Shown here piece after piece: positions 51,946 through 60,539 of a stretch of 64,000 nucleotides of DNA. The notes under the pieces were generated by a model that saw only the letters and a program-made list of their open reading frames with translations, had not been told where the DNA came from and did not search any database. The stretch is from Aerococcaceae bacterium NML190073 (GTDB lineage Bacteria > Bacillota > Bacilli > Lactobacillales > Aerococcaceae), in the NCBI GenBank assembly GCA_026131555.1, contig JAMXJH010000001.1:248001-312000 (forward strand), given 5' to 3'. Position 1 is the first letter of the stretch. Every line of letters begins with the position of its first letter. The translations under genes were made by a program, and so were the position numbers.

Positions 51946-53796
51946 CTAAAGCGCTCTCCTATTCGCAAAAGCGATGATTTTTTGTTTCAATTCCGCTTCC
52001 GGAGTCGCTTGTAATTCCTTAATGAACGCTTCCGTTGTTTCTAGCGGTGCGACTTCTACTTTTCCGACAAAAATTTTCGAATCCACTTGACGTTCCACCG
52101 ACTCGGAATTGAGTAATAACTCTTCAAATAATTTCTCACCGGGACGAATCCCTGATTCCACGATTTCAATTTCGGATTCGGTATGTCCGCTTAACAAAAT
52201 CAGCTTGCGTGCTAAGTCGACGATTTTGACCGGTTCGCCCATATCAAGTACGAACACTTCGCCGCCTTTGGCATATGCGCCAGCATGAATCACCAAGCGA
52301 CTAGCTTCCGGTATTGTCATGAAATAACGTGTCATATTAAAGTCCGTCACCGTAATCGGTCCCCCTTCTTTAATTTGGCTTTCGAATAAGGGGATAACAC
52401 TGCCGCTACTCCCTAATACATTCCCGAAACGCACGGCACAGAAAGTAGACTGGCTACGTTGACCAAAACCTGTCACAATCAATTCAGCAATGCGTTTCGT
52501 TGCCCCCATTACATTTGGCGGATTCACTGCTTTGTCACTGGAAATGAGTACCATTTTGTTAATGTTGGCAACATCGACTGCTTTCGCCACGTTATATGTC
52601 CCGATAATATTATTTTTGAGTGCTTCTGTTGGATTCATTTCCATTAGGGGAACATGTTTGTGAGCTGCCGCATGATATACAATGTCGATAGGATGGGATT
52701 GAAAGACTGCGACTATACGTTGATAATCTTGAATATCCGCAATGACAGGAATGATTTGCGCTGTCGATTGTTGTTTCAATAACTCATGGTAGATTGAATA
52801 GATCGAATTCTCTCCATGTCCTAGCAAAATCAAACATTTAGGAGCAAACGCTAAGACCTGTCGGCAAATTTCCGAGCCGATTGAACCGCCGGCTCCCGTG
52901 ACCAAAATGGTCTTATTGCCTAATTCCTGTTGCAAACAAGATTCATCTAAGCGAACTTCTTTGCGCCCTAATAAGTCGGCGATTTCAACTTTTTTGAACG
53001 GTGACTGTTGTTGGAAGTTGCCATACATGACGTCTTCGACTTTAGGCATTTTGTAAATGTTGATTTGATACGGATTCAACATATTCAATATGTTGACATA
53101 TTCTTCCGGACTTAGTGACGGTATCGCAATAATGGCTTCCGATACAGGATGACTCTCTAAGATTTGAGGAATCGCTTCAGCGTATCCAAAGACTTCCACA
53201 CCTCTTAGTTTGCGTCCTTTTTTCTGTGGGTCACGGTCGATAATCCCCACAACTTCAATATCACCCGGATTGCGATGATAGCTGTCCATAAAGGCAGCAC
53301 CACCGGCGCCTGCCCCTATCAGCAAAATATTGCGCTTGTTGCTGTTGGCGTTTTTTCTCCTTGGACGTGACAAGTAAATCATTTGCCACAAAATACGTGG
53401 CGCCAAAATCAGCAATATTGAAAGCAATGTGGATAACACTACAAAGCGATAGGAGAAATCTCCCCAGAATAAGTTACAGATAATCGCACTGGTCAGACTG
53501 CTGATGACTACGCTACTGAACATCAACACGAAATCTCGTGTGTGACTGTAACGATTCATGTTGGTGGATTGACGCGTCCCCTTGCGAATTAACAAATAGA
53601 CAACGAACATCAGTAAACTATGCACGAAGTAATAATGCGGTATTGGCGTTATCAATAAATAGAAAAACAGATATGAGAATGTGGTCGAGGCCAAAAAAAC
53701 GCATAAGTCTAGCACATTCCATATCATCTGTTTCTGTCTATTATTCAATTTCTCCACTGTGTCCACCAGAAGATGTTCTATATCGTATTCAAACAT
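51946..53796 (-). CDS. CapD-type nucleotide-sugar 4,6-dehydratase/epimerase, membrane-bound
   Basis: A 616-residue protein with four N-terminal membrane helices (about 27-125), a CoA/nucleotide-binding-like domain (about 145-260) and a short-chain dehydrogenase domain with GAGGSIGSEICRQ (about 299-311). The active site is the variant SSDKAVNPPNVMGATKR, where Met replaces the usual Tyr, the hallmark of the FlaA1/PglF/CapD group acting on UDP-GlcNAc. Such enzymes prime capsule or glycoprotein sugar synthesis. No other polysaccharide genes are near, so its pathway partners lie elsewhere. GGAGGTG precedes the ATG. Confidence 0.92.
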   Translation of the reverse strand: MFEYDIEHLLVDTVEKLNNRQKQMIWNVLDLCVFLASTTFSYLFFYLLITPIPHYYFVHSLLMFVVYLLIRKGTRQSTNMNRYSHTRDFVLMFSSVVISSLTSAIICNLFWGDFSYRFVVLSTLLSILLILAPRILWQMIYLSRPRRKNANSNKRNILLIGAGAGGAAFMDSYHRNPGDIEVVGIIDRDPQKKGRKLRGVEVFGYAEAIPQILESHPVSEAIIAIPSLSPEEYVNILNMLNPYQINIYKMPKVEDVMYGNFQQQSPFKKVEIADLLGRKEVRLDESCLQQELGNKTILVTGAGGSIGSEICRQVLAFAPKCLILLGHGENSIYSIYHELLKQQSTAQIIPVIADIQDYQRIVAVFQSHPIDIVYHAAAHKHVPLMEMNPTEALKNNIIGTYNVAKAVDVANINKMVLISSDKAVNPPNVMGATKRIAELIVTGFGQRSQSTFCAVRFGNVLGSSGSVIPLFESQIKEGGPITVTDFNMTRYFMTIPEASRLVIHAGAYAKGGEVFVLDMGEPVKIVDLARKLILLSGHTESEIEIVESGIRPGEKLFEELLLNSESVERQVDSKIFVGKVEVAPLETTEAFIKELQATPEAELKQKIIAFANRRAL

Positions 53797-53839
53797 ATTC
53801 TATCACCTCCATTCTATTTGTTTCACTGTTCTCTTCATA

Positions 53840-53868
53840 ATCTTACAAGTATTACAAACAAATATCAA
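53840..53868 (-). promoter_or_regulatory. Promoter of the CapD-type gene
   Basis: TTGATA (53868-53863), 17 bases, TAAGAT (53845-53840) on the minus strand, about 45 bases before the start. Nothing else is evident in 53869-54003. Confidence 0.5.
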
Positions 53869-54003
53869 GTTGTTGTACGTAACACAAAAGTAGTCCGACG
53901 CTTTCTGTATGTGCGCTTGTAACTTTTTTAAGCAAAACAGCACATCCCAACTGCTTCGCTCTACCGAAGCACTACTCATAATTTATAAAATGTTAGTATA
54001 TAT

Positions 54004-54053
54004 AATAAAGCTAGGCAATCAACATACATAAATGTTTCTTACCTAGCTTTATT
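54004..54053 (-). terminator. Terminator of the beta-glucoside PTS operon
   Basis: Perfect 12-bp stem (AATAAAGCTAGG / CCTAGCTTTATT) with a 26-base loop and an AT-rich tail, directly after the small membrane-protein gene. Confidence 0.75.
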
Positions 54054-54059
54054 GAATGG

Positions 54060-54215
54060 TTATTTTCTCTTAACCATAACGAATCCGAATACGATGAGTG
54101 CCAAACCGGAAAGGATATTCAAATATTTTCCAGTGCTTAGCGGACTTACCGCTATCAAAAATGCACCCAAAGCCATCAGAAAGGTCGCCCAACTTTTCTT
54201 GTTCGAAGGCTTCAT
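54060..54215 (-). CDS. Small membrane protein (51 aa) at the end of the PTS operon
   Basis: The minus-strand frame MKPSNKKSWATFLMALGAFL then IAVSPLSTGKYLNILSGLAL and IVFGFVMVKRK encodes two hydrophobic helices with a basic N-terminus and a basic C-terminal end. It starts four bases after the EIIC stop codon without a strong ribosome-binding site, so coupled translation is likely, and the operon terminator follows directly. I do not recognise a named family. Position suggests an accessory to the sugar permease. Confidence 0.65.
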   Translation of the reverse strand: MKPSNKKSWATFLMALGAFLIAVSPLSTGKYLNILSGLALIVFGFVMVKRK

Positions 54216-54219
54216 CTGA

Positions 54220-55617
54220 TTATTCGTCAACTTTCACTTTGTTAGCCATAATAACGAACGGTGCCCAAATTAAGAAGGCTACGAATACGTTGAACAATGA
54301 CACAAGACCTGCCATTACGTTTCCACCTGTCGCAAGGAATGCGTATAATCCCGGAGGTGTAATCCATGGAATCGGTGCAAAGACCGGCGGAATTAAACCG
54401 GCGCTTGTTGCCAAGTAAGCAATCGTTGCTGTAACCGGTGGCACAATTAACCAAGGAATTGCAAAGTACGGGTTCAATACCATTGGGATACCGAAAGTAA
54501 TCGGCTCATTGATGTTGAAGATTCCCATTGGAGCAGATAATTTCGCTACGGCACGGTGTTCATCACGTTTAGAGAACAAGAAGATGGCAATAATCAAAGC
54601 AATTGTTACCCCTGAACCACCCATTTGTGCAAATGCATCAAATGAACCACGTGTCCAAATATGTGGCAACTGAGCAACGTCTTTCGTCGCTTCATAAACA
54701 GCAGCGTTCTCGTTCAAAGCAGTTAAGTATACAGTATCCAAAATCGGACCTAATACGTTGTGCCCGTGTAAACCAAAGAACCACAATAATTGAATTAAGA
54801 ATGTCATCAAGATGACACTTCCCAAGCTTTGAGACATACCTAATAACGGTTGTTGAATGTAACGTGAAATCAAATCATTTAACGGCTGACCTGTCACTGT
54901 TAATACTAGGTAAGCGATAATTGATGCAACATAAATGGCAACCGCACCCGGAATAATCGCTGCAAAAGCTTTGTTAACTGCAGGCGGTACAGTATCCGGC
55001 AAAGTAATCGCAATTTTTTTGTTCACTAAGTAGCAGTAGATGAGCGAAGCAATCATACCGATGATTAAAGCACTGAATAAACCTGAAGCTCCCGCGTAAC
55101 CGACTGCGACTGCTCCCCATGTGCTAGATGCAAGCGATACGCCGTCTGCACCTTCCAGAACGCTCATACCCGCTTCTTTCAAAATAGCAAGTGCGGATGT
55201 TTCTAAACCGGCAACATTTGTTGTAATCGTTAATGTTTGCGGAATCGTTGCAACAAAAGCCGCGAACGTTACCATTCCCGCAGGAAGTGGATTAATCTTG
55301 TAGCTTAATGCCATGTTGTAACCTAATGAGAAGGCAAAGAATAATGCCATGATTGCAATGGTCCCGAAATAAACATGTCCGTTAATTGAGATTAACGGTG
55401 TAGCAGCTTCTGCAAAACCTGTCCATCCTAAACTATTAGGAATATCACGTAAAAATACATTTAATAATACAGCGATGGCTCCCGCTAATGTAATCGGCAT
55501 CATCGCGATGAATGAATCACGTACTGCGACTAAATGGCGTTGCGAGCCAATTTTGCCGGCGATACGCATGAATACTTCGCCAAGTGAACTTGCGAATTGA
55601 TTAGTGTTGTTACTCAT
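54220..55617 (-). CDS. PTS lactose/cellobiose-family EIIC permease
   Basis: The membrane channel of a sugar phosphotransferase system: 465 residues, about ten hydrophobic segments. The family motifs are IPLTLAGAIAVLLN-like MMPITLAGAIAVLL near the N-terminus, FGLHGHNVLGPILDTVY (about 266-282) and the substrate-site segment FNINEPITFGIPMVLNPYFA (about 355-374). Separate EIIB and EIIA genes of the same family lie just upstream in the operon; a GH1 enzyme and a BglG/LicR-type regulator point to beta-glucosides such as cellobiose. AAAGGAAG precedes the ATG. Confidence 0.95.
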   Translation of the reverse strand: MSNNTNQFASSLGEVFMRIAGKIGSQRHLVAVRDSFIAMMPITLAGAIAVLLNVFLRDIPNSLGWTGFAEAATPLISINGHVYFGTIAIMALFFAFSLGYNMALSYKINPLPAGMVTFAAFVATIPQTLTITTNVAGLETSALAILKEAGMSVLEGADGVSLASSTWGAVAVGYAGASGLFSALIIGMIASLIYCYLVNKKIAITLPDTVPPAVNKAFAAIIPGAVAIYVASIIAYLVLTVTGQPLNDLISRYIQQPLLGMSQSLGSVILMTFLIQLLWFFGLHGHNVLGPILDTVYLTALNENAAVYEATKDVAQLPHIWTRGSFDAFAQMGGSGVTIALIIAIFLFSKRDEHRAVAKLSAPMGIFNINEPITFGIPMVLNPYFAIPWLIVPPVTATIAYLATSAGLIPPVFAPIPWITPPGLYAFLATGGNVMAGLVSLFNVFVAFLIWAPFVIMANKVKVDE

Positions 55618-55665
55618 AATTTTCTTCCTTTCTTGTTATTTGACTTTAGTAACACGACTGCTGTT

Positions 55666-56118
55666 TCAATTTTTCGGGTGATTCGCCCTCCTTTGCTTGG
55701 CGTAATTGACAATGCTGTCCAATTGCGTTGCCATGCGTTTCTCGATGGCTTTGCGCATGAATGGTGCGAGCAATTTGTAATTCCAGCCGGTTAGGAAGCC
55801 TGCTTGTTCCGCCGCTTCGCTATAGGTAATTTCTGTATGCGTATCATCAATCGCTTGCAGGTGATAAGTGATACGCGTTACCCCTCGATTTGAATGGATT
55901 GCCACATCGTATAGTGTTGGCGCCGTCATCGCTTGCACGACGACTTTGACTTGTTGTGCGTTATTTTTTCCGAAGGACTTGAGGTAGGTTAAGCCCTCTG
56001 TGATGGCTGTCGCTTCCAAGAATTCTCCGGTATTAGCGCGATAATCTTCGCAAAAACTGTCGCACAACAAATCGAACACTTCTTGTGGTGCAATCTCGTA
56101 AGTTTTCGTCACTTCCAT
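55666..56118 (-). CDS. DUF3284 family protein in PTS operon
   Basis: A 150-residue protein beginning MEVTKTYEIAPQEVFDLLCD, with strand-rich middle parts and a C-terminal LLAPFMRKAIEKRMATQLDS. This is the DUF3284 (START/SRPBCC-like) family, found almost only inside cellobiose/beta-glucoside PTS operons of Lactobacillales. Function is unknown. It lies between the EIIA (10 bases upstream) and EIIC genes. Confidence 0.85.
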   Translation of the reverse strand: MEVTKTYEIAPQEVFDLLCDSFCEDYRANTGEFLEATAITEGLTYLKSFGKNNAQQVKVVVQAMTAPTLYDVAIHSNRGVTRITYHLQAIDDTHTEITYSEAAEQAGFLTGWNYKLLAPFMRKAIEKRMATQLDSIVNYAKQRRANHPKN

Positions 56119-56127
56119 GTGAAAAAC

Positions 56128-56448
56128 CTACTTCCGCTCTAATTCGCGATAAACTTCAACCAGTTCTTTGGCAAGGTCGATGAATGTCAGCGCAGTCATT
56201 AAATGGTCTTGTCCATGCACCATCAATAATGACACCGCAACGGCATCGCCGGACGCTTCTTGTGTTAATAAGTTCGTTTGCGAACGATGTGCCGTATTCA
56301 ATGCTTCATGAGCTTCCTTGAGTTTTGCTTCCGCCAACTCAAAATCATATTGTTTCGCTGCACGAATCGCTTCGACAGCTTTGCCTTTGGCGTCGCCACC
56401 ATGCATAATCAAACTCATGACAACTTCTAAGTGTTCTGTTGCTTCCAT
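56128..56448 (-). CDS. PTS lactose/cellobiose-family EIIA
   Basis: A 106-residue trimeric helical phosphocarrier. The phosphorylated His is His78 in MVHGQDHLMTA, with the adjacent Asp81 metal ligand; MHGGDAKGKAVEAIRAAKQ is the conserved N-terminal helix pair. Passes phosphate from HPr to EIIB. GGAGAG precedes the ATG; it follows the EIIB gene by four bases. Confidence 0.95.
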   Translation of the reverse strand: MEATEHLEVVMSLIMHGGDAKGKAVEAIRAAKQYDFELAEAKLKEAHEALNTAHRSQTNLLTQEASGDAVAVSLLMVHGQDHLMTALTFIDLAKELVEVYRELERK

Positions 56449-56452
56449 GATT

Positions 56453-56764
56453 CTACTCTCCTAACATTCCTAAGGCTGTTTCCAAAACTTTCTCGCCGTT
56501 CATCGTGCCGTAATCTACCATATTGATAGCGTCCACTTTAATATTAGGTTCAAATTTGGCTTTGTAATCATTCAAGACAAATTTAACTTGTGGTCCGACT
56601 AAAATGACATCAATTTGTTTGTCTGCTACTTCTTGATCCACTTCGGAAACGGGAACTGCAAAAATGGTGAATTCTTTCCCTTGTGCTTCTGCTGCTTTTT
56701 GCATTTTGGTAACGAGCATGCTTGTTGACATACCGGCGTTACACACTAACATAATTGTTTTCAT
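56453..56764 (-). CDS. PTS lactose/cellobiose-family EIIB
   Basis: A 103-residue EIIB with the phosphorylation Cys8 in the loop MLVCNAGMSTSMLVTKM and the conserved DVILVGPQVKF. ATG at 56764 follows AAGGAG by nine bases and lies 13 bases after the regulator gene; the longer in-frame reading would overlap that gene and is not supported. Confidence 0.95.
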   Translation of the reverse strand: MKTIMLVCNAGMSTSMLVTKMQKAAEAQGKEFTIFAVPVSEVDQEVADKQIDVILVGPQVKFVLNDYKAKFEPNIKVDAINMVDYGTMNGEKVLETALGMLGE

Positions 56765-56777
56765 TTTCGATTGCTCC

Positions 56778-58793
56778 TTACTTGTTAATTTCTTGCTCAA
56801 TGAGCGGAATAAATATCTGTCGGAATCCGGCAAAATCCGACTCTCTCATCAATTGTTTTTGCAACTCCGGCGACTGCACCAATTGAACAAAAGCGCGAGA
56901 TATATATACCATATCCTGATTACGCCCTTGCGACGGCGACATCAAACAGACGAGTTGTACATCCGGATGCTCTTCGTTCCAATCAACACCTTGTTGACAT
57001 AATGCCACAACCACTTGAGCTTTCGTACTCAAAGGGGTTGCAGGGTGCGGAAACGCCATTGTTCGGTTGAACACCACCGGTCCCATATTTTCCCTTAGGT
57101 CAATTTGGCGCATCATCTGGTCGGCAAACATTGCGTTCTCTTGCTCAAGATGCCCAATCATTTGCGCCAGCAACTCTCGACGTTCGCACACTTGCGATAC
57201 TAATATAAACCTTTCCGCCGAGAAAGTCCGGTCAAAGACAGCCGCCGCTTCAGACGAATGCAATTGCTCGCTCATTGCTTGTTTGGTAACCTTCTCGTTA
57301 GACGCACCCAGTTGCTTACGCACCTTCTGAATATCCTCTTCCGCCAGAAACACACTGACATGAATCGCCGGTACCGGCAAAATGATAGTTGCTAAACTGA
57401 TTGAAGAAATAATCAAATCAACGCCTGTCAGCAGTTGCTCGGTAATTTCGTAATAACTGATAACATCCACAATATGCATTTGGTTTCCGAATTCGGCTTC
57501 GAGTCGGTTTTTCAACATTTGAGCACTGCCATAGCCGGTTGCGCAAATGACCAAGACGCGCTTGCGTTGCTTCGTGTGATAGCGCTCAATCGCCGCCATC
57601 ATATGTAAGGCAATGTACGCCCATTCGTCTTCACTAATCTCAAACGCCTGCAATAACGGCATCTCAGCAAAAATTTGATATGTCAGTGCCAATTCGTTCG
57701 GATAACGTTGCTGAATATCGGCTAAAAGCGGATTCTCCAATTTAATGTGGTTGCGCAGCCGTACCAGAAATGGAATGAAATGCGCATATAAACCATTCAA
57801 CAATACATTGTCTTCCGAAAGCTCCACGTCCACCCGTTCGGAAAATACAGCAATCGCTTCTTCCAGTTGGTGCATCATTTCATCTTCTGATTCGCCTGCA
57901 TCCGGTTTATGAACACCATAAGGTGTTGTCTTCACTTTAAGGTGCAGCGCAACATAATTGGCTTCTTCTTTCGGGAAGACAATGTGTAGACTCGCTTCAA
58001 TTCGCCGAATAATTCGCAATGCCACCTCGTATTCCGAAGAATTCAGTACATCTTGGGAAAGCGGGAATTTTTCCAATGAGAAGCCGGCTTTCAACCGCTG
58101 AATCGCTAAGGATAGATGCAGTACCAAGTTGTGAATGACATAATCCGATAGCTTCAACTTTGCTTCGCGGCATTCATCTAATACGATAATCGTCAATTCT
58201 TCCATGCGAATCACCTCTGTCAGAAAAGCATTCCCAACATAAGAAGAGAAAGATTGTTCATAACGCTTGGTAAAGAAGTAATCCATCATGAAACGACGTT
58301 TATTCTGCTCTTTCCCGACGATTACCATGCCTTTAGCACTGTGATTCTCTAACACCAGTTGGTATTTAGTCAACAACTGGCGAATGCCCGTTAACAAGTT
58401 GGCAATCGTCGTTCGAGAAACATACAGGAGTTCTGCTAGTTGCGCAATGGTCACGCGCTCTTCTTCAAAGAATAATAGGTGCAAAATATAACGCTGACGA
58501 TCCGCTTGTTCTTCTAATTGCGTGACATCCGTTCGAGAGTGTTGCTGTTGCCGTTCCGCTTCAACAAAAGTCGTGAAAGCAACATCATCCACTTCAAGAA
58601 ATTTGTAGCCATGCCCTTGCGCCCGCTCAATCATTCCACCATGCGGTAAGAGAGCCTCCGCTAAATGATTCACATATTTACGAACTGTCTTATCGGAGAA
58701 ACCAAGTTGCTCAGACAATTCTTTACTCGTTAAATACGCATTCGGAGTCGCCATGAACAACTGCAAAAGTTGCCATTCTTTTTTGTTAAGCAT
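56778..58793 (-). CDS. BglG-family transcriptional regulator with PRD, EIIB and EIIA domains (LicR/MtlR type)
   Basis: A 671-residue regulator: N-terminal HTH (LTSKELSEQLGFSDKTVRKY), a second HTH (TIAQLAELLYVSRTTIANLL), two PTS-regulation domains (about 170-400), an EIIB-like domain with CATGYGSAQML (about 416) and a C-terminal EIIA domain with His in MAFPHPATPL (about 583). DNA-binding HTHs make it an activator of the LicR/MtlR kind rather than an RNA antiterminator. It probably senses PTS phosphorylation and switches on the GH1 gene and the PTS genes. The start is uncertain: earlier ATGs fall on or before the -10 box, and the best ATG (58793) has GGGGG 13 bases upstream. Confidence 0.9.
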   Translation of the reverse strand: MLNKKEWQLLQLFMATPNAYLTSKELSEQLGFSDKTVRKYVNHLAEALLPHGGMIERAQGHGYKFLEVDDVAFTTFVEAERQQQHSRTDVTQLEEQADRQRYILHLLFFEEERVTIAQLAELLYVSRTTIANLLTGIRQLLTKYQLVLENHSAKGMVIVGKEQNKRRFMMDYFFTKRYEQSFSSYVGNAFLTEVIRMEELTIIVLDECREAKLKLSDYVIHNLVLHLSLAIQRLKAGFSLEKFPLSQDVLNSSEYEVALRIIRRIEASLHIVFPKEEANYVALHLKVKTTPYGVHKPDAGESEDEMMHQLEEAIAVFSERVDVELSEDNVLLNGLYAHFIPFLVRLRNHIKLENPLLADIQQRYPNELALTYQIFAEMPLLQAFEISEDEWAYIALHMMAAIERYHTKQRKRVLVICATGYGSAQMLKNRLEAEFGNQMHIVDVISYYEITEQLLTGVDLIISSISLATIILPVPAIHVSVFLAEEDIQKVRKQLGASNEKVTKQAMSEQLHSSEAAAVFDRTFSAERFILVSQVCERRELLAQMIGHLEQENAMFADQMMRQIDLRENMGPVVFNRTMAFPHPATPLSTKAQVVVALCQQGVDWNEEHPDVQLVCLMSPSQGRNQDMVYISRAFVQLVQSPELQKQLMRESDFAGFRQIFIPLIEQEINK

Positions 58794-58827
58794 AGTGATT
58801 TGCTTGCACCCCCACATCTTCTCGTTC

Positions 58828-58833
58828 ATTATA
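58828..58833 (-). promoter_or_regulatory. Extended -10 promoter of the LicR-type regulator gene
   Basis: TATAAT preceded by TGG on the minus strand. An ATG overlapping this box (58829) therefore cannot be the start codon. Confidence 0.55.
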
Positions 58834-58839
58834 CCATCA

Positions 58840-58853
58840 AAAAAACGTTTCCA
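58840..58853 (-). promoter_or_regulatory. cre-like site upstream of the regulator/PTS operon
   Basis: Minus-strand TGGAAACGTTTTTT fits the cre consensus TGNAARCGNWWWCA at 12 of 14 positions, just upstream of the -10 box. Confidence 0.45.
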
Positions 58854-58866
58854 CTGTTCAATTCTT

Positions 58867-58935
58867 TTCCGTTGCGATACGGAAGTTGGCGCTATCTTGC
58901 AACCCTACACCCAAATCGGCTGTTGACGGTTGCAA
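58867..58935 (-). other. Two inverted repeats between the GH1 and regulator genes
   Basis: TTGCAACC/GGTTGCAA (58897-58904 with 58928-58935) and TTCCGT/ACGGAA (58867-58884) lie directly after the GH1 stop. Neither has a T-run. They could slow read-through into the regulator gene or stabilise the GH1 mRNA end. Confidence 0.4.
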
Positions 58936-60318
58936 CTATTCTTCAAAACCGTTATTATCACGCAATTGCTTGAACCAATGACCTGATTTCTTAACGATTC
59001 GGCGTTGATTGGCTAAATCTAACTCCACCAAGCCGTAACGATTTTTGTAGCTGTTAAGCCATGACCAGCAGTCAATAAATGTCCACACAAGATATCCGTG
59101 GCAATTAGCTCCGGCTTCAATCGCACGATGCAATTCCTTCAAATGCCCTTTGAAAAATTCGATGCGGTAATCATCTTGAATGACACCTTCTTGACGGAAT
59201 TTCTCTTCGCCCTCGACACCCATGCCATTTTCCGTCAAAATCCAGTCAATATTGCCATAATTCTCCTTAATATTCATCGCAATATCGTAAATACCTTTCT
59301 CGTAAATTTCCCAGCCACGATGCGGGTTCATCTTACGTCCCGGCATCACGTAATGGTCATAGTAATATTCCGGGAAAAATGGCGCCTCCTCATTATACGC
59401 ATACTTCGGTGCACTGACACGCAACGGCTGATAGTAGTTAACACCAAGGAAATCAACGGTATTATGCTTGATAATCGCTAATTCTTCTTGCGTGTAGTCA
59501 GGCATCAAATGATGTTTCTTAACCAATTCCACCAATTCCTGCGGATATTCGCCTTTCACAGACGGATCTAAGAAACTTCTCGCCTGGAACAATTCCGCAA
59601 TTTGAGCAGCTTTTACATCTGCCGGGTGCTCACTGCGTGGATAAGCAGGCGTCAAATTCAAGACGATACTAATACGATGACTCGGATTCAGCTGATGACA
59701 ACTTCTTACTGCTAGCGCACTCGCCAATTGCGTATTATAAGCAACTTGCACCGCCGCTTTCGCATCCACTTTGCACGGATAATGATACTGGTACAAATAA
59801 CCGCACTCCACCGGTACAATCGGCTCATTGAATGTAATCCATGTATCTACTAAGTCTCCGAATAACTCGAAACATTTCGTCGCGTATGCTTCATATGCAT
59901 ATACGGTCTCTTTATTTTCCCAGCCACCTTTTTCTTCCAAGCAAAATGGTAAATCGAAATGATACAAGTTCACAATCAATTTAATACCTTTATCGCGAAT
60001 GCGCGCAAACACATCACGGTAGAAAGCAACTGCTTTCGGATTGACTTCACCAATGCCATTCGGTATTAAGCGAGCCCACTGAATCGACGTACGAAACGCA
60101 TTATGCCCCGTTTGCTCCAACAATTCAATATCTTCCACATAATTCGTATAAAATGTCGAAGTCCGCTCCGGTCCTACGCCATTGTGAAACTTATCCGGAT
60201 CAACACTGAACCAATAATCCCAGTTGTTATCACTCTTGCCGTCTCCACCTACACGCCCTTCACTCTGCGGACCCGATGTCGAAGAACCCCATAAGAAACC
60301 TTCAGGAAATTTAATCAT
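58936..60318 (-). CDS. GH1 6-phospho-beta-glucosidase
   Basis: Cytoplasmic glycosidase that splits phosphorylated beta-glucosides delivered by the PTS. The 460 residues show the acid/base Glu165 in TFNEP and the nucleophile Glu363 in LTENGMG. Near the C-terminus, SYKNRYG (Ser423, Lys425, Tyr428) matches the phosphate-binding Ser-Lys-Tyr set of 6-phospho enzymes, so a phospho-sugar substrate is likely. ATG at 60318 follows GGGGAG by nine bases. The gene has its own promoter with a cre-like site and an adjacent dyad, and lies upstream of the regulator-PTS genes on the same strand. Confidence 0.93.
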   Translation of the reverse strand: MIKFPEGFLWGSSTSGPQSEGRVGGDGKSDNNWDYWFSVDPDKFHNGVGPERTSTFYTNYVEDIELLEQTGHNAFRTSIQWARLIPNGIGEVNPKAVAFYRDVFARIRDKGIKLIVNLYHFDLPFCLEEKGGWENKETVYAYEAYATKCFELFGDLVDTWITFNEPIVPVECGYLYQYHYPCKVDAKAAVQVAYNTQLASALAVRSCHQLNPSHRISIVLNLTPAYPRSEHPADVKAAQIAELFQARSFLDPSVKGEYPQELVELVKKHHLMPDYTQEELAIIKHNTVDFLGVNYYQPLRVSAPKYAYNEEAPFFPEYYYDHYVMPGRKMNPHRGWEIYEKGIYDIAMNIKENYGNIDWILTENGMGVEGEEKFRQEGVIQDDYRIEFFKGHLKELHRAIEAGANCHGYLVWTFIDCWSWLNSYKNRYGLVELDLANQRRIVKKSGHWFKQLRDNNGFEE

Positions 60319-60349
60319 AGCTATACACTCCCCTTTTATTATTACTTCC

Positions 60350-60379
60350 ATTATAGTGAGAACGACCTCATCATGTAAA
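60350..60379 (-). promoter_or_regulatory. Promoter of the GH1 gene
   Basis: TTTACA (60379-60374), 18 bases, TATAAT (60355-60350) on the minus strand. Confidence 0.7.
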
Positions 60380-60387
60380 GGTTTCCA
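60374..60387 (-). promoter_or_regulatory. cre-like operator over the GH1 -35 box
   Basis: Minus-strand TGGAAACCTTTACA matches the cre consensus at 13 of 14 positions (CC in place of CG) and covers the -35 box. Confidence 0.6.
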
Positions 60388-60401
60388 ACAACTAAGTTGT
60401 T
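60387..60401 (-). promoter_or_regulatory. Perfect dyad upstream of the GH1 promoter
   Basis: AACAAC-TAA-GTTGTT lies immediately upstream of the cre/-35, where an activator such as the LicR-type regulator would bind. Confidence 0.45.
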
Positions 60402-60440
60402 CTGTTGCGCTAAGGAAGTCCGTTGGCTCCGCTTAACTTA

Positions 60441-60483
60441 AAAAAAGCCGGAACCTTTCATCCAAATTCGGATTCCCGGTTCC
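60441..60483 (-). terminator. Terminator of the RsmC-like methyltransferase gene
   Basis: GGAACC/GGTTCC outer stem with an inner ATCC/GGAT helix, followed by GGC and T7 on the minus strand. Confidence 0.75.
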
Positions 60484-60539
60484 AACCTTATCGTTTAGAT
60501 TGCGATTTGCAAAAGATAATCCCTCACCACACAAATGCA

